A stretch of 64,000 bases of DNA from Parolsenella catena (lineage in GTDB: Bacteria > Actinomycetota > Coriobacteriia > Coriobacteriales > Atopobiaceae), in NCBI RefSeq assembly GCF_003966955.1, contig NZ_AP019367.1, positions 1,364,001-1,428,000 of the forward strand, written 5' to 3'. The notes beneath the pieces were generated by a model, which did not search any database, had not been told where the DNA came from, and saw only the letters and a program-made list of their open reading frames with translations. The position numbers and the translations under genes were made by a program. Below, in pieces: positions 9,763-18,859 of this stretch. Each line of letters opens with the position of its first letter. Positions within the stretch are counted from its first letter, which is position 1.

Positions 9763-12093
9763 ATGAGCACCACAAGCAGAAAGGCAGCTGCCTTTATCGC
9801 CGCCTTGGCTCTCGGCGGCTCGCTGAGCGTAGCATCGGTGGCAGTTCCTCGCCTTGCGTGGGCAGATGATGCTATATCCACAGAGTCAGCTGCCCCTACC
9901 GACGAGGTGAGCGCCGCAGGCAATCAAGAGCCCGAGGCCCCCGCTTCCGACGTCCCCGAAGAGCCCGTAGAACAGCCCAAGCAGGGTTGGCAGAACGAGG
10001 ACGGGACAAGGCGCTACTACGACGAGAATGGCTCGATTCACAAGGGCTGGCTCCATCTTGACGGCGCCTGGTACTGGCTCAACGAGACCACCGGAAACAT
10101 GGCCACGGGTTGGCAGTACGTAAACGGCTCCTGGTATTGGCTCGACCCCGTATCCGGCGTGATGGCAACAGACCGCACGGATTGCAACGGAAGCTGGTCG
10201 GACTTCTCCGCGTCGGGAGCATGGAGCGGCTATGCCAGCGGCTGGGACCTGAGGGATGGCGCCTGGCACTGGCTTGAGAACGGCGGACAGCTCGCACGCG
10301 GGTGGAGATACGTCAACGGCTCCTGGTACTGGATGGACGATTCCGGCGCCATGCGCACCGGCTGGGTCAGCATCAGCGGATCCCGTTATCATCTCTCAGC
10401 CTCCGGCGCCATGGACTCCGGTTGGCTTCTGGATGGTGGAAACTGGTATTGGCTCGACCAGTCAAACGGCGACATGCGAACCGACTGGCAGTGGATTGGC
10501 GGACGCTGGTACTGGGCAGACCCCGAAACGGGTATCTGCGCCCAGAACGAGACCAGGGAAATCGGTCCGGAGCTCTACGCTTTTGATTCCTCGTGTGCGA
10601 TGGGCCAGAGTGGATGGGTGCTCGCCAACAATACGTGGTACTGGGCTGGACAGTCTGGCGCCCTTGAAAGCGGCTGGCATTATGTTGGCGGATCCTGGTA
10701 TTGGATGGACCACCAGTCCAAGGCCATGGCGACCGGTCTCCTCGATTTCAATGGAACGAAGTACTACATGATGCCCTCGGGCGCCATGGCGACCGGTTGG
10801 GCCTATGACCAGACTGAAAATTGCTGGTATTACGCTACCAACTCCTCTTCTGATGGCCACCTTCTCACCGGCTGGCAATGGATTGACGGCGCCTGGTATT
10901 GGATGGACAGCACCACCGCCAAAATGCAAACCGGTTGGCTGAGCGTTGGCGGTAAGACATACCACCTCTCCAACTCTGGCTCCATGGACAGCTCTTGCTG
11001 GATCGACGATAGCGATGGCAGCTCTTCTCTGCTTGGCAGTGACGGCGCTCTGACGACGAAGATCGTCGATAACAAGGTCACCATGTACAACGGCTCCGAC
11101 GGCTCCAAGCCCTCCGACGGTCTTACCCAGATTGGCGGTGCCTGGTTCTACCTCATTGATAGCACAATCCAGCACGGCGCTATCGACATTGATGGCACAA
11201 CCCACCTCTTTGACGAGAAGACGGGCAGGGCAGTTACCGGCTGGCACACGGACGAGAACGGCGCTCGTTATCACTATGACGAGAAGGGCGTAAAGCAGGT
11301 CGACTGCTGGGTTCTCGATGGCTCATGGTATCTCCTGGGCCAGGATGGCAGCCCGCTAACGGGATGGCAGAACCGGGGAGGTGCCTACTACTATCTCGAC
11401 CCGTCTTCTGGGGCCATGAAGACCGGCTGGCTTAAGACCGACGGCGATTGGTACTGGCTCGATACAACGAGCGGCGCTATGAAGACCGGCTGGGTCTGGG
11501 ATGGCGCCAATTGGTACTACATGAACGCTAGTGGCAGGATGCAGACCGGCTGGCTCAATCTGAGCGGAACCTGGTATTGGCTTGACACCACGAGCGGTGC
11601 CATGGGCACCGGTTGGATCTGGGATGGCGGCGCATACTACTTCTGCGCTTCCGACGGGCACTGGATTGACGTCAACGTTCAGTGGCAGGACATGTTCAAT
11701 TGGGCACAGGACTACTCAAGCGCAACGAACTACCTCATCCTCGTAGACACCCAGAACTGCAGGGTAGGCATCTACTATGGCCGCTATGGCGCATGGGCGC
11801 CTGTAAAGGAGTTCATCTGCTCCCCCGGCGCTCCTTCGACGCCAACCGTGAAGGGCCAGTTTACGGTTCAGGACAAGGGCTACGTCTTTGGCCATGGCTA
11901 CAGCTGCTACTACTACACGCAGTTCTATATCGATTACCTGTTCCACTCCGTTCTGTACTATCAGGACACTTTCCGAATTCAGGACGGACGCCTTGGCCAG
12001 CACCTCTCCCATGGATGCGTCCGCCTTGCAATCGACAATGCCAAGTGGATCTACGACAACATTCCACGCGGAACTAAGGTTGTTGTCTGGTAG
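9763..12093 (+). CDS. Choline-binding L,D-transpeptidase (YkuD family)
   Basis: A 776-residue secreted protein with AAAGGAG just before its ATG. Signal peptide (about 1-36), Glu/Pro-rich linker to about 70, then GW repeats occupying most of the protein. The last 135 residues are a YkuD L,D-transpeptidase domain: LILVDTQNCRVGIYYG start, the conserved His in the FHSVLYY stretch and the signature SHGCVRL with catalytic Cys. It should form 3-3 cross-links or attach proteins in peptidoglycan. Near residues 420-500 the repeats are diverged. A strong terminator follows at 12116. Confidence 0.93.
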   Translation: MSTTSRKAAAFIAALALGGSLSVASVAVPRLAWADDAISTESAAPTDEVSAAGNQEPEAPASDVPEEPVEQPKQGWQNEDGTRRYYDENGSIHKGWLHLDGAWYWLNETTGNMATGWQYVNGSWYWLDPVSGVMATDRTDCNGSWSDFSASGAWSGYASGWDLRDGAWHWLENGGQLARGWRYVNGSWYWMDDSGAMRTGWVSISGSRYHLSASGAMDSGWLLDGGNWYWLDQSNGDMRTDWQWIGGRWYWADPETGICAQNETREIGPELYAFDSSCAMGQSGWVLANNTWYWAGQSGALESGWHYVGGSWYWMDHQSKAMATGLLDFNGTKYYMMPSGAMATGWAYDQTENCWYYATNSSSDGHLLTGWQWIDGAWYWMDSTTAKMQTGWLSVGGKTYHLSNSGSMDSSCWIDDSDGSSSLLGSDGALTTKIVDNKVTMYNGSDGSKPSDGLTQIGGAWFYLIDSTIQHGAIDIDGTTHLFDEKTGRAVTGWHTDENGARYHYDEKGVKQVDCWVLDGSWYLLGQDGSPLTGWQNRGGAYYYLDPSSGAMKTGWLKTDGDWYWLDTTSGAMKTGWVWDGANWYYMNASGRMQTGWLNLSGTWYWLDTTSGAMGTGWIWDGGAYYFCASDGHWIDVNVQWQDMFNWAQDYSSATNYLILVDTQNCRVGIYYGRYGAWAPVKEFICSPGAPSTPTVKGQFTVQDKGYVFGHGYSCYYYTQFYIDYLFHSVLYYQDTFRIQDGRLGQHLSHGCVRLAIDNAKWIYDNIPRGTKVVVW

Positions 12094-12115
12094 AGCCCAG
12101 AGAGCATAATTGTTG

Positions 12116-12152
12116 ACGACCCTGTTGAAGAAATCCAACAGGGTCGTTTTCG
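12116..12152 (+). terminator. Rho-independent terminator after the L,D-transpeptidase gene
   Basis: A perfect 12-bp stem (ACGACCCTGTTG with CAACAGGGTCGT) and 8-base loop are followed by TTTCGTTT. Confidence 0.92.
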
Positions 12153-12166
12153 TTTAGGCAGGCCCT

Positions 12167-12172
12167 TATAAT
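12167..12172 (+). promoter_or_regulatory. Consensus -10 element upstream of the lysozyme-like choline-binding gene
   Basis: TATAAT lies 32 bases before the ATG at 12204, right after the preceding terminator. No good -35 is visible at 16-18 bases, so it may rely on an activator. Confidence 0.5.
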
Positions 12173-12203
12173 GTAAAAATCGCAGCTATGAAATGGAGCT
12201 CAA

Positions 12204-14204
12204 ATGATGAATAGTAAGGCTGCTTTTTTCCTCAAGCACCTGCCAGCGCTGCTTGTTCTTACCCTCTTCCTTGCAGCCCCTGTCAGCGCCAGGGCAGACA
12301 CCCTATCTGACCTCTATGGAACGACACACGACCGCAGCGAGGTTATTGAAGCCGGCGAGGCCGATGACCCCAATGCCGAGCCGGACGATTTATCAGATAA
12401 TGATGTCCAGACCTATTCGCTGGACGACAGCTCTGACATCGCTTTGTATAGCGAGCAAACCCAGTCCGTCTCGCCACGGTACGTTTCATCCGAGATGCTC
12501 TACTTTTGCAAATGGGAGAGCGGGCAAAACTATAACCAGGGCCTTAGCTGGGGCGATGGATACCATGCAATGGGCTACTTCCAGTTTGACAACCGCCATG
12601 ACCTTGGTTCATTCCTAAAGGCAGTCTATGACTATAATCCGTCTAAATACTCAGCGCTTGCAATCATAGGGAGCCGCTATAACTGGGACGTGGACGGTGA
12701 AACGCGTAGTGGCGGCTCCTTCACGCAACTCGGCAATGACCTCAATCAGGCCTGGCATGGCGCCTATGCCGCAGATTCCAGCGAGTTCTCGGCACTTCAA
12801 AATGATTGGGCCTACACGCAGTACTTTGACGGACCTGTCGGCATTCGCGGAAGCCTGCGAGCAATGGGGATCAATATCGACAACCGCTCAGACAGCGTGA
12901 AGAGCCTCGTATGGGGCATGGCAAATCTGTTTGGGCAAGGTGGGGGCAGCACCTACGTTTCCCGCGGACTCTACTATGGTGCCAATTGGTTCATCAAGAA
13001 CTCCGGCGTCAACGGCGCTATGGATGATGGGCAATTTGTTGAAACGCTCTGCGATTACGTTATCAATAATGTCGCCCGACGCTATCCGTCTCAGCCTGAG
13101 TACTGGCAGGGTTGGCAGAATCGCTATAAGGATGAAAAGGCCCATTACCTCTCCGTAATCAGACGATGGGTTTACGAAAGCGGAACCTGGTACCTTGAGA
13201 CTGTGTCCGGAGGAGTTAGAGCCAAGGGCTGGGCATACGTCAATGGCTCCTGGTATTACCTCGATCCCAATTCGGGCGCCATGAGAACTGGATGGGTCCT
13301 TGTTGATGGCTACTGGTACTGGTTGGATTCTTCCGGTGCCATGAAGACGGGTTGGCTACTTCTTGGAGGAACATGGTACTGGCTGAACAGCTCTGGAGTC
13401 ATGGCCACCGGATGGCAGATCATCGGTAGCTCCTGGTACTGGTTCAACCCCTCTTCTGGCGCCATGACCGCATCGAGGACCCTTATCGACGGGCTCTGGT
13501 CAGACTTCGCAAGCGGCGGCTCGTGGATTGGGTATTCCTCTGGCTGGGATACGAGAGATGGGGCCAAGTACTGGCTGGAAAACGGCTCAAGAGCAGCCGG
13601 CTGGCGTCAGATAAGCGGCAATTGGTATTGGTTCGATCAGAGCGGCAAGGCTGCAATTAACGGGACCGTCTCCTTCGGTTCATCGGCTTACGCGTTTGAT
13701 AGCGACGGTCGCATGGGAGAGGCGGGGTGGTGTTTTGCAAATGGCACTTGGTATCTCGCATCAGAATCCGGCGTGCTCGTAAATGGCTGGCAGCGAGTCG
13801 GAGGTGTTTGGTATTGGCTTGACAGATCAACTTATGCCATGAAGACAGGCTGGTGTCTCCTTGGGAGCACCTGGTACCATCTCTCCTCTTCCGGCTCTAT
13901 GGACACCGGCTGGCTCCTCGATGGCAACGCCTGGTATTGGCTAGAGCCCTCGAATGGTGACATGAAAACTGGGTGGCAGTACATCGGAGGAGTTTGGTAT
14001 TACCTCACCCCCAACGGAGGAGCCATGCAAACGGGCTGGATCCTTGATGGGAAGACCTGGTACTTCCTTGATGGCAGCGGCGCTATGCAATCTTCACGTT
14101 GGGTTGGCAACTACTACCTTCTTTCCAGCGGCGCCATGGCAACAAGCCAGTGGATAGGTCCCTATTACGTTGACAGCAGCGGGCGCTGGGTACCTGGGGC
14201 ATAG
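12204..14204 (+). CDS. Choline-binding protein with N-terminal lysozyme-like domain
   Basis: A 666-residue secreted protein. Tandem ATGs at 12204 and 12207 follow GGAG. Signal peptide ends at ARA (about residue 31), then an acidic linker to about 90. Residues about 93-310 form a globular domain with KWESGQNYNQ, GYFQFDNRHDL and WAYTQYF. The Glu in KWESG followed by G-Y-x-QFD resembles the Glu plus substrate-groove pattern of lysozyme-like muramidases, so a glycan-strand hydrolase is my inference. The second half is GW choline-binding repeats, ending in short WVGNYYLLSSG-type units. Which muramidase family it belongs to is not resolved. Confidence 0.75.
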   Translation: MMNSKAAFFLKHLPALLVLTLFLAAPVSARADTLSDLYGTTHDRSEVIEAGEADDPNAEPDDLSDNDVQTYSLDDSSDIALYSEQTQSVSPRYVSSEMLYFCKWESGQNYNQGLSWGDGYHAMGYFQFDNRHDLGSFLKAVYDYNPSKYSALAIIGSRYNWDVDGETRSGGSFTQLGNDLNQAWHGAYAADSSEFSALQNDWAYTQYFDGPVGIRGSLRAMGINIDNRSDSVKSLVWGMANLFGQGGGSTYVSRGLYYGANWFIKNSGVNGAMDDGQFVETLCDYVINNVARRYPSQPEYWQGWQNRYKDEKAHYLSVIRRWVYESGTWYLETVSGGVRAKGWAYVNGSWYYLDPNSGAMRTGWVLVDGYWYWLDSSGAMKTGWLLLGGTWYWLNSSGVMATGWQIIGSSWYWFNPSSGAMTASRTLIDGLWSDFASGGSWIGYSSGWDTRDGAKYWLENGSRAAGWRQISGNWYWFDQSGKAAINGTVSFGSSAYAFDSDGRMGEAGWCFANGTWYLASESGVLVNGWQRVGGVWYWLDRSTYAMKTGWCLLGSTWYHLSSSGSMDTGWLLDGNAWYWLEPSNGDMKTGWQYIGGVWYYLTPNGGAMQTGWILDGKTWYFLDGSGAMQSSRWVGNYYLLSSGAMATSQWIGPYYVDSSGRWVPGA

Positions 14205-14222
14205 TCGGTCCTCTTTTCAAGC

Positions 14223-14258
14223 AAGCGGCGGCGGATGTAGCTCCATCCGCCGCCGCTT
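14223..14258. terminator. Bidirectional terminator between convergent choline-binding genes
   Basis: Perfect GC-rich stem: AAGCGGCGGCGGATG pairs with CATCCGCCGCCGCTT around a 6-base loop, then TTTGTCTT. It lies between the stop codons of two convergent genes. Confidence 0.88.
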
Positions 14259-14262
14259 TGTC

Positions 14263-16320
14263 TTAGTCCATCTGAGCGCAGTTTCTACACTGCCGCTTCG
14301 CGCCAGATGCTAGCACCGATTGAAGCGTCGGATACGTTTGATAGTTCGATACAGATCCCATGGTCCTGCACCAGTGATTGTGATAGACATCGCTGTTTCC
14401 AACTCGATAATAAGGTCCTTGCCCATAGCCCGGAATCCAGGCACCGTCAGAGCCTACATAGTAGGGCCCAATCCATTGATTGGTCGCCATTGCCCCGGAG
14501 CCAGAAAGATAGTAGTTCCCCACCCAAGCATTAGAAGCCATGGGCCCCGAGTCGTAGAAGTAATACCAGGTGCCACCGATAACCTGCCAGCCCTTGGCCA
14601 TCGAGCCATTGCCAAAGAAGTAATACCACGTGCCACCAACGAGCTGCCAGCCGGTTTGCATAGCGCCGGAGCCTTCCATGTGATACCAGGCTCCACCCGT
14701 GCTAATCCACCCAGTCTGCATGAGACCAGAAGAGTCCAGGAAGTACCAGCTTCCGCAATATGAAAGCCACCCAGTCTGCATAGCTCCGGATTGGTTCAGA
14801 TAATACCAAGCACCATTGAGATCCAGCCATCCGGAAGCCATGGCCCCACTGGCTCCCAAGTAGTACCAATTCCCAAGCCACTTCCAGCCGGTGACCATCG
14901 CGCCGGACGGCTCGAGATAGAACCACTGCCCAGAGACAGACTGCCAGCCCGTTTTCATCGCTCCAGACGGGTCGAGGTAGTAGCGAGCCCCACCATCATC
15001 AAGCCATCCGGTCTTCATGGCTCCGGTCGACAGGTCGAGGTAGTACCAGCTTCCATTGACATAAGCCCATCCTCGACAGGCCTGGCCGGTAGAGTCGCAA
15101 TAATACCAAGTCCCGTTATCTAGATTCCATCCGGGGTGACCCGAGGTAAAGCCTTTGGGGCGATATGACGCGCTTACACTAAACGCAGCTGCACTTGCTT
15201 CAAATCTAACGTCAACTTCACTGGAACTCGTTTCCCACCTCATTTCATTGAGCTCGCTAGCCACGATCCCGTTGATGATTCCCGAGATACTCTCTGAATC
15301 GTTTGCATTTGTAGCGGCAACGCTAAACGAGGTCTCCTTCGCATCAAGATGCTGCTGAATCTCCGGTGCATAGGCGTCCGCCCACTTCTGGGCCTCACCG
15401 TTACGCACGAAGTAGTTATTCGCAAGCGTCGTCTCGTGGGCTCCATACGTGGAGCCATCCGAGCCCTTCCATTTGCCATGCGCAATGGCCATAAGATCAT
15501 CGTTCAGGCCAAAGTAGAGATGCCTTTGGTCAAAGCCATACCAGTTATCGCTCGTGTCATCCCACGTGCAATCGACCTGGCACCACTCGTCATCAATCTT
15601 CACGGCGTTCCAGGTATGGCCGTCACCGGCATCGCGGGTCTCCTCATTCTCGATGCCTGCAGTCGCAAGAAGCTTGGAATAGGCCTCCTCATACGCCTGG
15701 CACGTACCCGTCCCTCGGCAAAGCGCACTCTCGGCGCTGCTCCACGTCAAGGAATTGTCATATTCCAGCTGCTCAAGCAGCCAGTCATGGAGCCAGAGAG
15801 CCTTCTCGTACTCGGAGCCATCGGTCTCGGCATTGCACTGCGCAACGGCCTTGGCAACACGATTAGAGACTGAAGGATAGTTCGAATCGGAGACCTTTAC
15901 AGACACGGTCTTGCGAAGATACAGGCCCGTGTTCGCCATGTCCATGACCTGGAACTGGAACTGGTAGGCTCCAGAGGCCATCGGCGTGAACTGATAGTCC
16001 GTCTCGGCCTGAACTCCCGTACAGCCAGGCATGTGAGCCGGGTCCATGACAGAGTCGTAGCTTCCATCAGTGTCGAAATAAAACGGCGCGGACATGTAGT
16101 ACTTGTACTGGCCGCTCCCGCCGCTCGCTGAGACGTGGAGTGTCAAGGGCTGCCCCGCTACGGGATCGTTATACGAGACCGCAAGAGTGATGTCCCCTGC
16201 CGTCTCTGACTCGACATGCGCATGGCCGCCTTCTCCAGCAAACGCCGGACTTGCAAAGGCGCAAACCCCAGCAATTGCCACAAACAGAGCGGCAATTATC
16301 CCGAAGAGTCGCTTTCTCAT
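14263..16320 (-). CDS. Choline-binding transglutaminase-like protein with C-terminal His/Cys motif
   Basis: About 685 residues from the ATG at 16320, which has GAGG upstream; an in-frame ATG at 16359 is less likely because it would put 13 residues before the signal peptide. Order: signal peptide ending AFA, a beta-rich Ig-like region (about 35-150), a transglutaminase-like domain (about 155-310) with Cys in GTGTCQAY, His in DGHTWNAV and Asp in VDCTWDD, a linker, then about twelve GW repeats. The last 50 residues hold VYHNHWCRTM and CRNC, a His/Cys pattern resembling small zinc-binding tails. The catalytic triad is complete, so it may act as a protease or cross-linking enzyme on wall proteins; its substrate is unknown. 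Confidence 0.88.
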   Translation of the reverse strand: MRKRLFGIIAALFVAIAGVCAFASPAFAGEGGHAHVESETAGDITLAVSYNDPVAGQPLTLHVSASGGSGQYKYYMSAPFYFDTDGSYDSVMDPAHMPGCTGVQAETDYQFTPMASGAYQFQFQVMDMANTGLYLRKTVSVKVSDSNYPSVSNRVAKAVAQCNAETDGSEYEKALWLHDWLLEQLEYDNSLTWSSAESALCRGTGTCQAYEEAYSKLLATAGIENEETRDAGDGHTWNAVKIDDEWCQVDCTWDDTSDNWYGFDQRHLYFGLNDDLMAIAHGKWKGSDGSTYGAHETTLANNYFVRNGEAQKWADAYAPEIQQHLDAKETSFSVAATNANDSESISGIINGIVASELNEMRWETSSSEVDVRFEASAAAFSVSASYRPKGFTSGHPGWNLDNGTWYYCDSTGQACRGWAYVNGSWYYLDLSTGAMKTGWLDDGGARYYLDPSGAMKTGWQSVSGQWFYLEPSGAMVTGWKWLGNWYYLGASGAMASGWLDLNGAWYYLNQSGAMQTGWLSYCGSWYFLDSSGLMQTGWISTGGAWYHMEGSGAMQTGWQLVGGTWYYFFGNGSMAKGWQVIGGTWYYFYDSGPMASNAWVGNYYLSGSGAMATNQWIGPYYVGSDGAWIPGYGQGPYYRVGNSDVYHNHWCRTMGSVSNYQTYPTLQSVLASGAKRQCRNCAQMD

Positions 16321-16450
16321 ATGTTCCTCTTCCAACCAGATATAAATAAGGAGTGCCACCCCCTAGACAGGAATGGCACTCCTCAAATTAGCACGTATCA
16401 GGTTGTTTTAAGACGCGAGCGGCGCTCTTGTCCTCAAACGGTTTCGGCGT

Positions 16451-16780
16451 CTATTTAATATCTTTAAGAGCAATCTCCTGCGCCAACGTCGTCAGCTTTC
16501 TACGAAGAGTAACGACATTCTCCTGAAGCCTAAACAGCCTCCACAGCAGGATTGCGATAACGGCAAGGAACACGAAGTTCGAGGCCGACTGAAAGCCTAG
16601 GAGGTCAGCTATCACATACACAAGCTGAGGAAAGGCCGCCGCAAGGATCAGCAGGGCCGAAAGCCCCAGCCAAAAGAACGTGTCATGCGTGTCGAACTGA
16701 GACTTCTTGATCTTTCGTGCCACCAGAACGAGAAGCAGCGCGGCACCAATAAGAAGAAAAATGCGAAGGTTTCCCGTCAT
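16451..16780 (-). CDS. DUF2304 family membrane protein
   Basis: A 109-residue protein with three hydrophobic helices (about 5-20, 33-55, 62-83) and a C-terminal coiled-coil-like RLQENVVTLRRKLTTL. Size and layout match DUF2304, commonly found next to dolichyl-phosphate-mannose-synthase-like glycosyltransferases. Such a gene lies 2 bases upstream, implying one transcript and a shared role in polyprenyl-phosphate sugar metabolism. Confidence 0.8.
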   Translation of the reverse strand: MTGNLRIFLLIGAALLLVLVARKIKKSQFDTHDTFFWLGLSALLILAAAFPQLVYVIADLLGFQSASNFVFLAVIAILLWRLFRLQENVVTLRRKLTTLAQEIALKDIK

Positions 16781-16782
16781 AG

Positions 16783-17508
16783 CTAGCTCCTAAACCACTG
16801 GGAGAAGAGGATTGACATACAGGTGTTGGCCATATAGCTAATCGAGCGCGAGAGATTGAGGTAGCTCTCCCCCGCCGAACGCTCGCGCATACTCACCTGC
16901 ACCTCGTCGACCTTGAAGCCCCTCCTAATGAGGCAGGCCAGGGTATCGGGCTCTGGTGAAAGCCAGTCCTCGGTGGCAAACAGCTTGACGGCGCGCGCAT
17001 TGTAGAGCCTCATACCAGAGGTGGGATCCATGATGCGCTTGCCCGTGGTGAGCTTGATCATGCCGGAGATGAGGTTGGAGCCCAACATGCGCAGACTCTT
17101 TGGCTTCTCCTCGGTCACGAAGCGAGAACCCACGACGATGTCCGCGCCCGTTGACTCCATGTCGGCAACAAGCGAGGCAATGTAGGCAGGATTATGCTGG
17201 CCGTCCGCATCGAACTGAATCGCCATGTCGTAACCATGGCGAAGCGCATACTTCATGCCTGTCTGAACGCCACCCGTAAGACCAAGGTTGGTAGGATGAC
17301 TCACATAGTTGAAGCCGCTAGCCTTACATAGAGCCAACGTACCGTCGCGCGAGCCATCGTTGACGACAACGTAGTCGATATCGGGAGCAACTCGCTGAAG
17401 CTCTTCGATAGTCGCGACGAGCGACTCCTCCTCGTTATACGCGGGGACAATGGCAAGGACACGCGACTCAGCCCGATTCGGAACGTTCGTTGTTTCAATA
17501 GATGTCAT
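16783..17508 (-). CDS. Family 2 glycosyltransferase, polyprenyl-phosphate sugar transferase type
   Basis: A 241-residue cytoplasmic or peripheral enzyme. GT-A fold motifs: AIVPAYNEEESL at the start, VNDGSRDGT, and the DXD-like FDADGQHNP (about residue 100). The pattern resembles dolichol-phosphate mannosyltransferase without the C-terminal membrane anchor, which the DUF2304 partner downstream may supply. It probably moves a sugar from a nucleotide donor to undecaprenyl phosphate for surface glycopolymers. Sugar identity is unknown. Confidence 0.9.
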   Translation of the reverse strand: MTSIETTNVPNRAESRVLAIVPAYNEEESLVATIEELQRVAPDIDYVVVNDGSRDGTLALCKASGFNYVSHPTNLGLTGGVQTGMKYALRHGYDMAIQFDADGQHNPAYIASLVADMESTGADIVVGSRFVTEEKPKSLRMLGSNLISGMIKLTTGKRIMDPTSGMRLYNARAVKLFATEDWLSPEPDTLACLIRRGFKVDEVQVSMRERSAGESYLNLSRSISYMANTCMSILFSQWFRS

Positions 17509-17620
17509 GTAGCTCCACGGTTTCGCATCGACTTCATTCTTCTGAAGTATAGTTAAATCTGATGTTCGTAATCCGTGTTGAAAACATCGCTTCAGTCCTC
17601 CATTTTCAAGGAGGTTCGCT

Positions 17621-18412
17621 TTGTTCTCAGCTTCCGATCACGCGTTCGCCCTCTATACCTACGGAAAATCTCCCTATCTCGGTGAGTGCGTCGAATCCCT
17701 CTTGAGCCAAACGACTAAGTCGCACATCCTCATCTCAACCTCAACGCCAAACGAGAGCATCTCCTCCACGGCAAGCAAGTACGGTGTCAAGCTCTTCATT
17801 AATTCGGGCAAACCGGGAATTGCTCATGACTGGAATTGCGCGATTGAACACTGCGAGACCCCGCTCATCACCATTGCCCACCAGGATGATCTCTACGAGT
17901 TCCGTTATACGGAGCGAATGCTCGACAAAGTAAACAGCTCGGCAAGACCGCTCATCTTCTTCTCCGGCCATGGCGAGCTTCGCCCCGAGGGCAAGGTTAC
18001 CAGCAACAAGCTTCTTAACATTAAGCGCACGCTGCTTAAGCCCCTCGAAGGCGGTCGGCTTAACAGCTCGAGGCTAGTCCGCAGACGCTGTCTCTCGCTT
18101 GGTTCGCCCATCTGCTGCCCTGCCGTAACTTACGTCATGCCCAACCTCAATAAGCCCATGTTTGTGGAAGGTTTTAAGTCTGACCTCGACTGGCAAGCTT
18201 GGGAGAAGTTCTCGCGCACGGAGGGCTCGTTTGCCTACGACCCCGAGGTTCTCATGTGGCACAGAATTCATGGCGGTTCCGAGACATCGGCCCTCATCAA
18301 GGACAACACGAGAACCAGGGAAGACCTGGCCATGCTCTCCCTCTTCTGGCCCAAGCCCGTTGCCAAGTTCATCAATCATTTCTACGCAGCGGGGCAGAAG
18401 AGCAACGGGTAG
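17621..18412 (+). CDS. Family 2 glycosyltransferase
   Basis: A 263-residue enzyme starting at a TTG preceded by a strong AAGGAGG at 6 bases. The N-terminal half has the GT-A features YTYGKSPYLGECVESLLSQT, PGIAHDWN and the acidic HQDD in place of a DXD motif. It is divergent from the polyprenyl-phosphate glycosyltransferase at 17508 and probably acts in the same surface-glycan pathway. Acceptor and donor are unknown. The product lacks membrane segments. Confidence 0.82.
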   Translation: MFSASDHAFALYTYGKSPYLGECVESLLSQTTKSHILISTSTPNESISSTASKYGVKLFINSGKPGIAHDWNCAIEHCETPLITIAHQDDLYEFRYTERMLDKVNSSARPLIFFSGHGELRPEGKVTSNKLLNIKRTLLKPLEGGRLNSSRLVRRRCLSLGSPICCPAVTYVMPNLNKPMFVEGFKSDLDWQAWEKFSRTEGSFAYDPEVLMWHRIHGGSETSALIKDNTRTREDLAMLSLFWPKPVAKFINHFYAAGQKSNG

Positions 18413-18859
18413 ACAAGGCATGTAGAACTCCGGGCAGGCCTCAGACCAAGCTGAGGTCCAGGAAAGAGTCTCAGTACACCGGAGAAGAGCGCAAAGCATC
18501 CCGCGGGATTTCCACCGCAGCAGCCTGGATGCATAATGCGCCCGTGCCTGACGCGCGTGACCGGCCCATGGGCACGCAGTTCGCCCGTTACGCAGCCGAC
18601 GTCAGTCGAAGAGTTGGACCCGGCGAGCCACTTGCTGACGGTCTGCCAACTCACGCCCATCCGACGTGCGGCCTCGACGACGAGGCGCTGTGGGCCAACG
18701 TGGGCGACGAGACCCACGCGACCCAGCGGGTCAGCCTTGCGTTAAGAACACCTTGCGATGAGACCGAGCTATACGGCCACCATTATTCCGAGACGCCATC
18801 GCAGGTATCAGCGGCTCTCAACCCGTCAACAATAGTCGAGACGGAGTTTAGGCTCGGGT
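18413..18859. other. Gene-poor stretch containing a transposase relic
   Basis: About 450 bases between the glycosyltransferase and the membrane pair. Its readable content is an IS481-like helix-turn-helix fragment. The short palindrome ATCCCGCGGGAT near 18500 may be an IS end, but no terminal repeat pair was found. Confidence 0.4.
18600..18741 (-). pseudogene. IS481-family transposase N-terminal remnant
   Basis: The minus strand translates to a segment including LVVEAARRMGVSWQTVSKWL, the typical N-terminal helix-turn-helix of IS481-type transposases. There is a stop just upstream in frame, no start, and the sequence turns to nonsense after WLAGS. No catalytic DDE part is present. It is a small relic of an insertion between the surface-glycan genes and the unknown membrane pair. 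Confidence 0.55.

Noticed and set aside
4858-16320. CRISPR array or tandem DNA repeat array
   Set aside because: The periodicity comes from protein repeats of variable length and sequence, not identical spaced DNA repeats.
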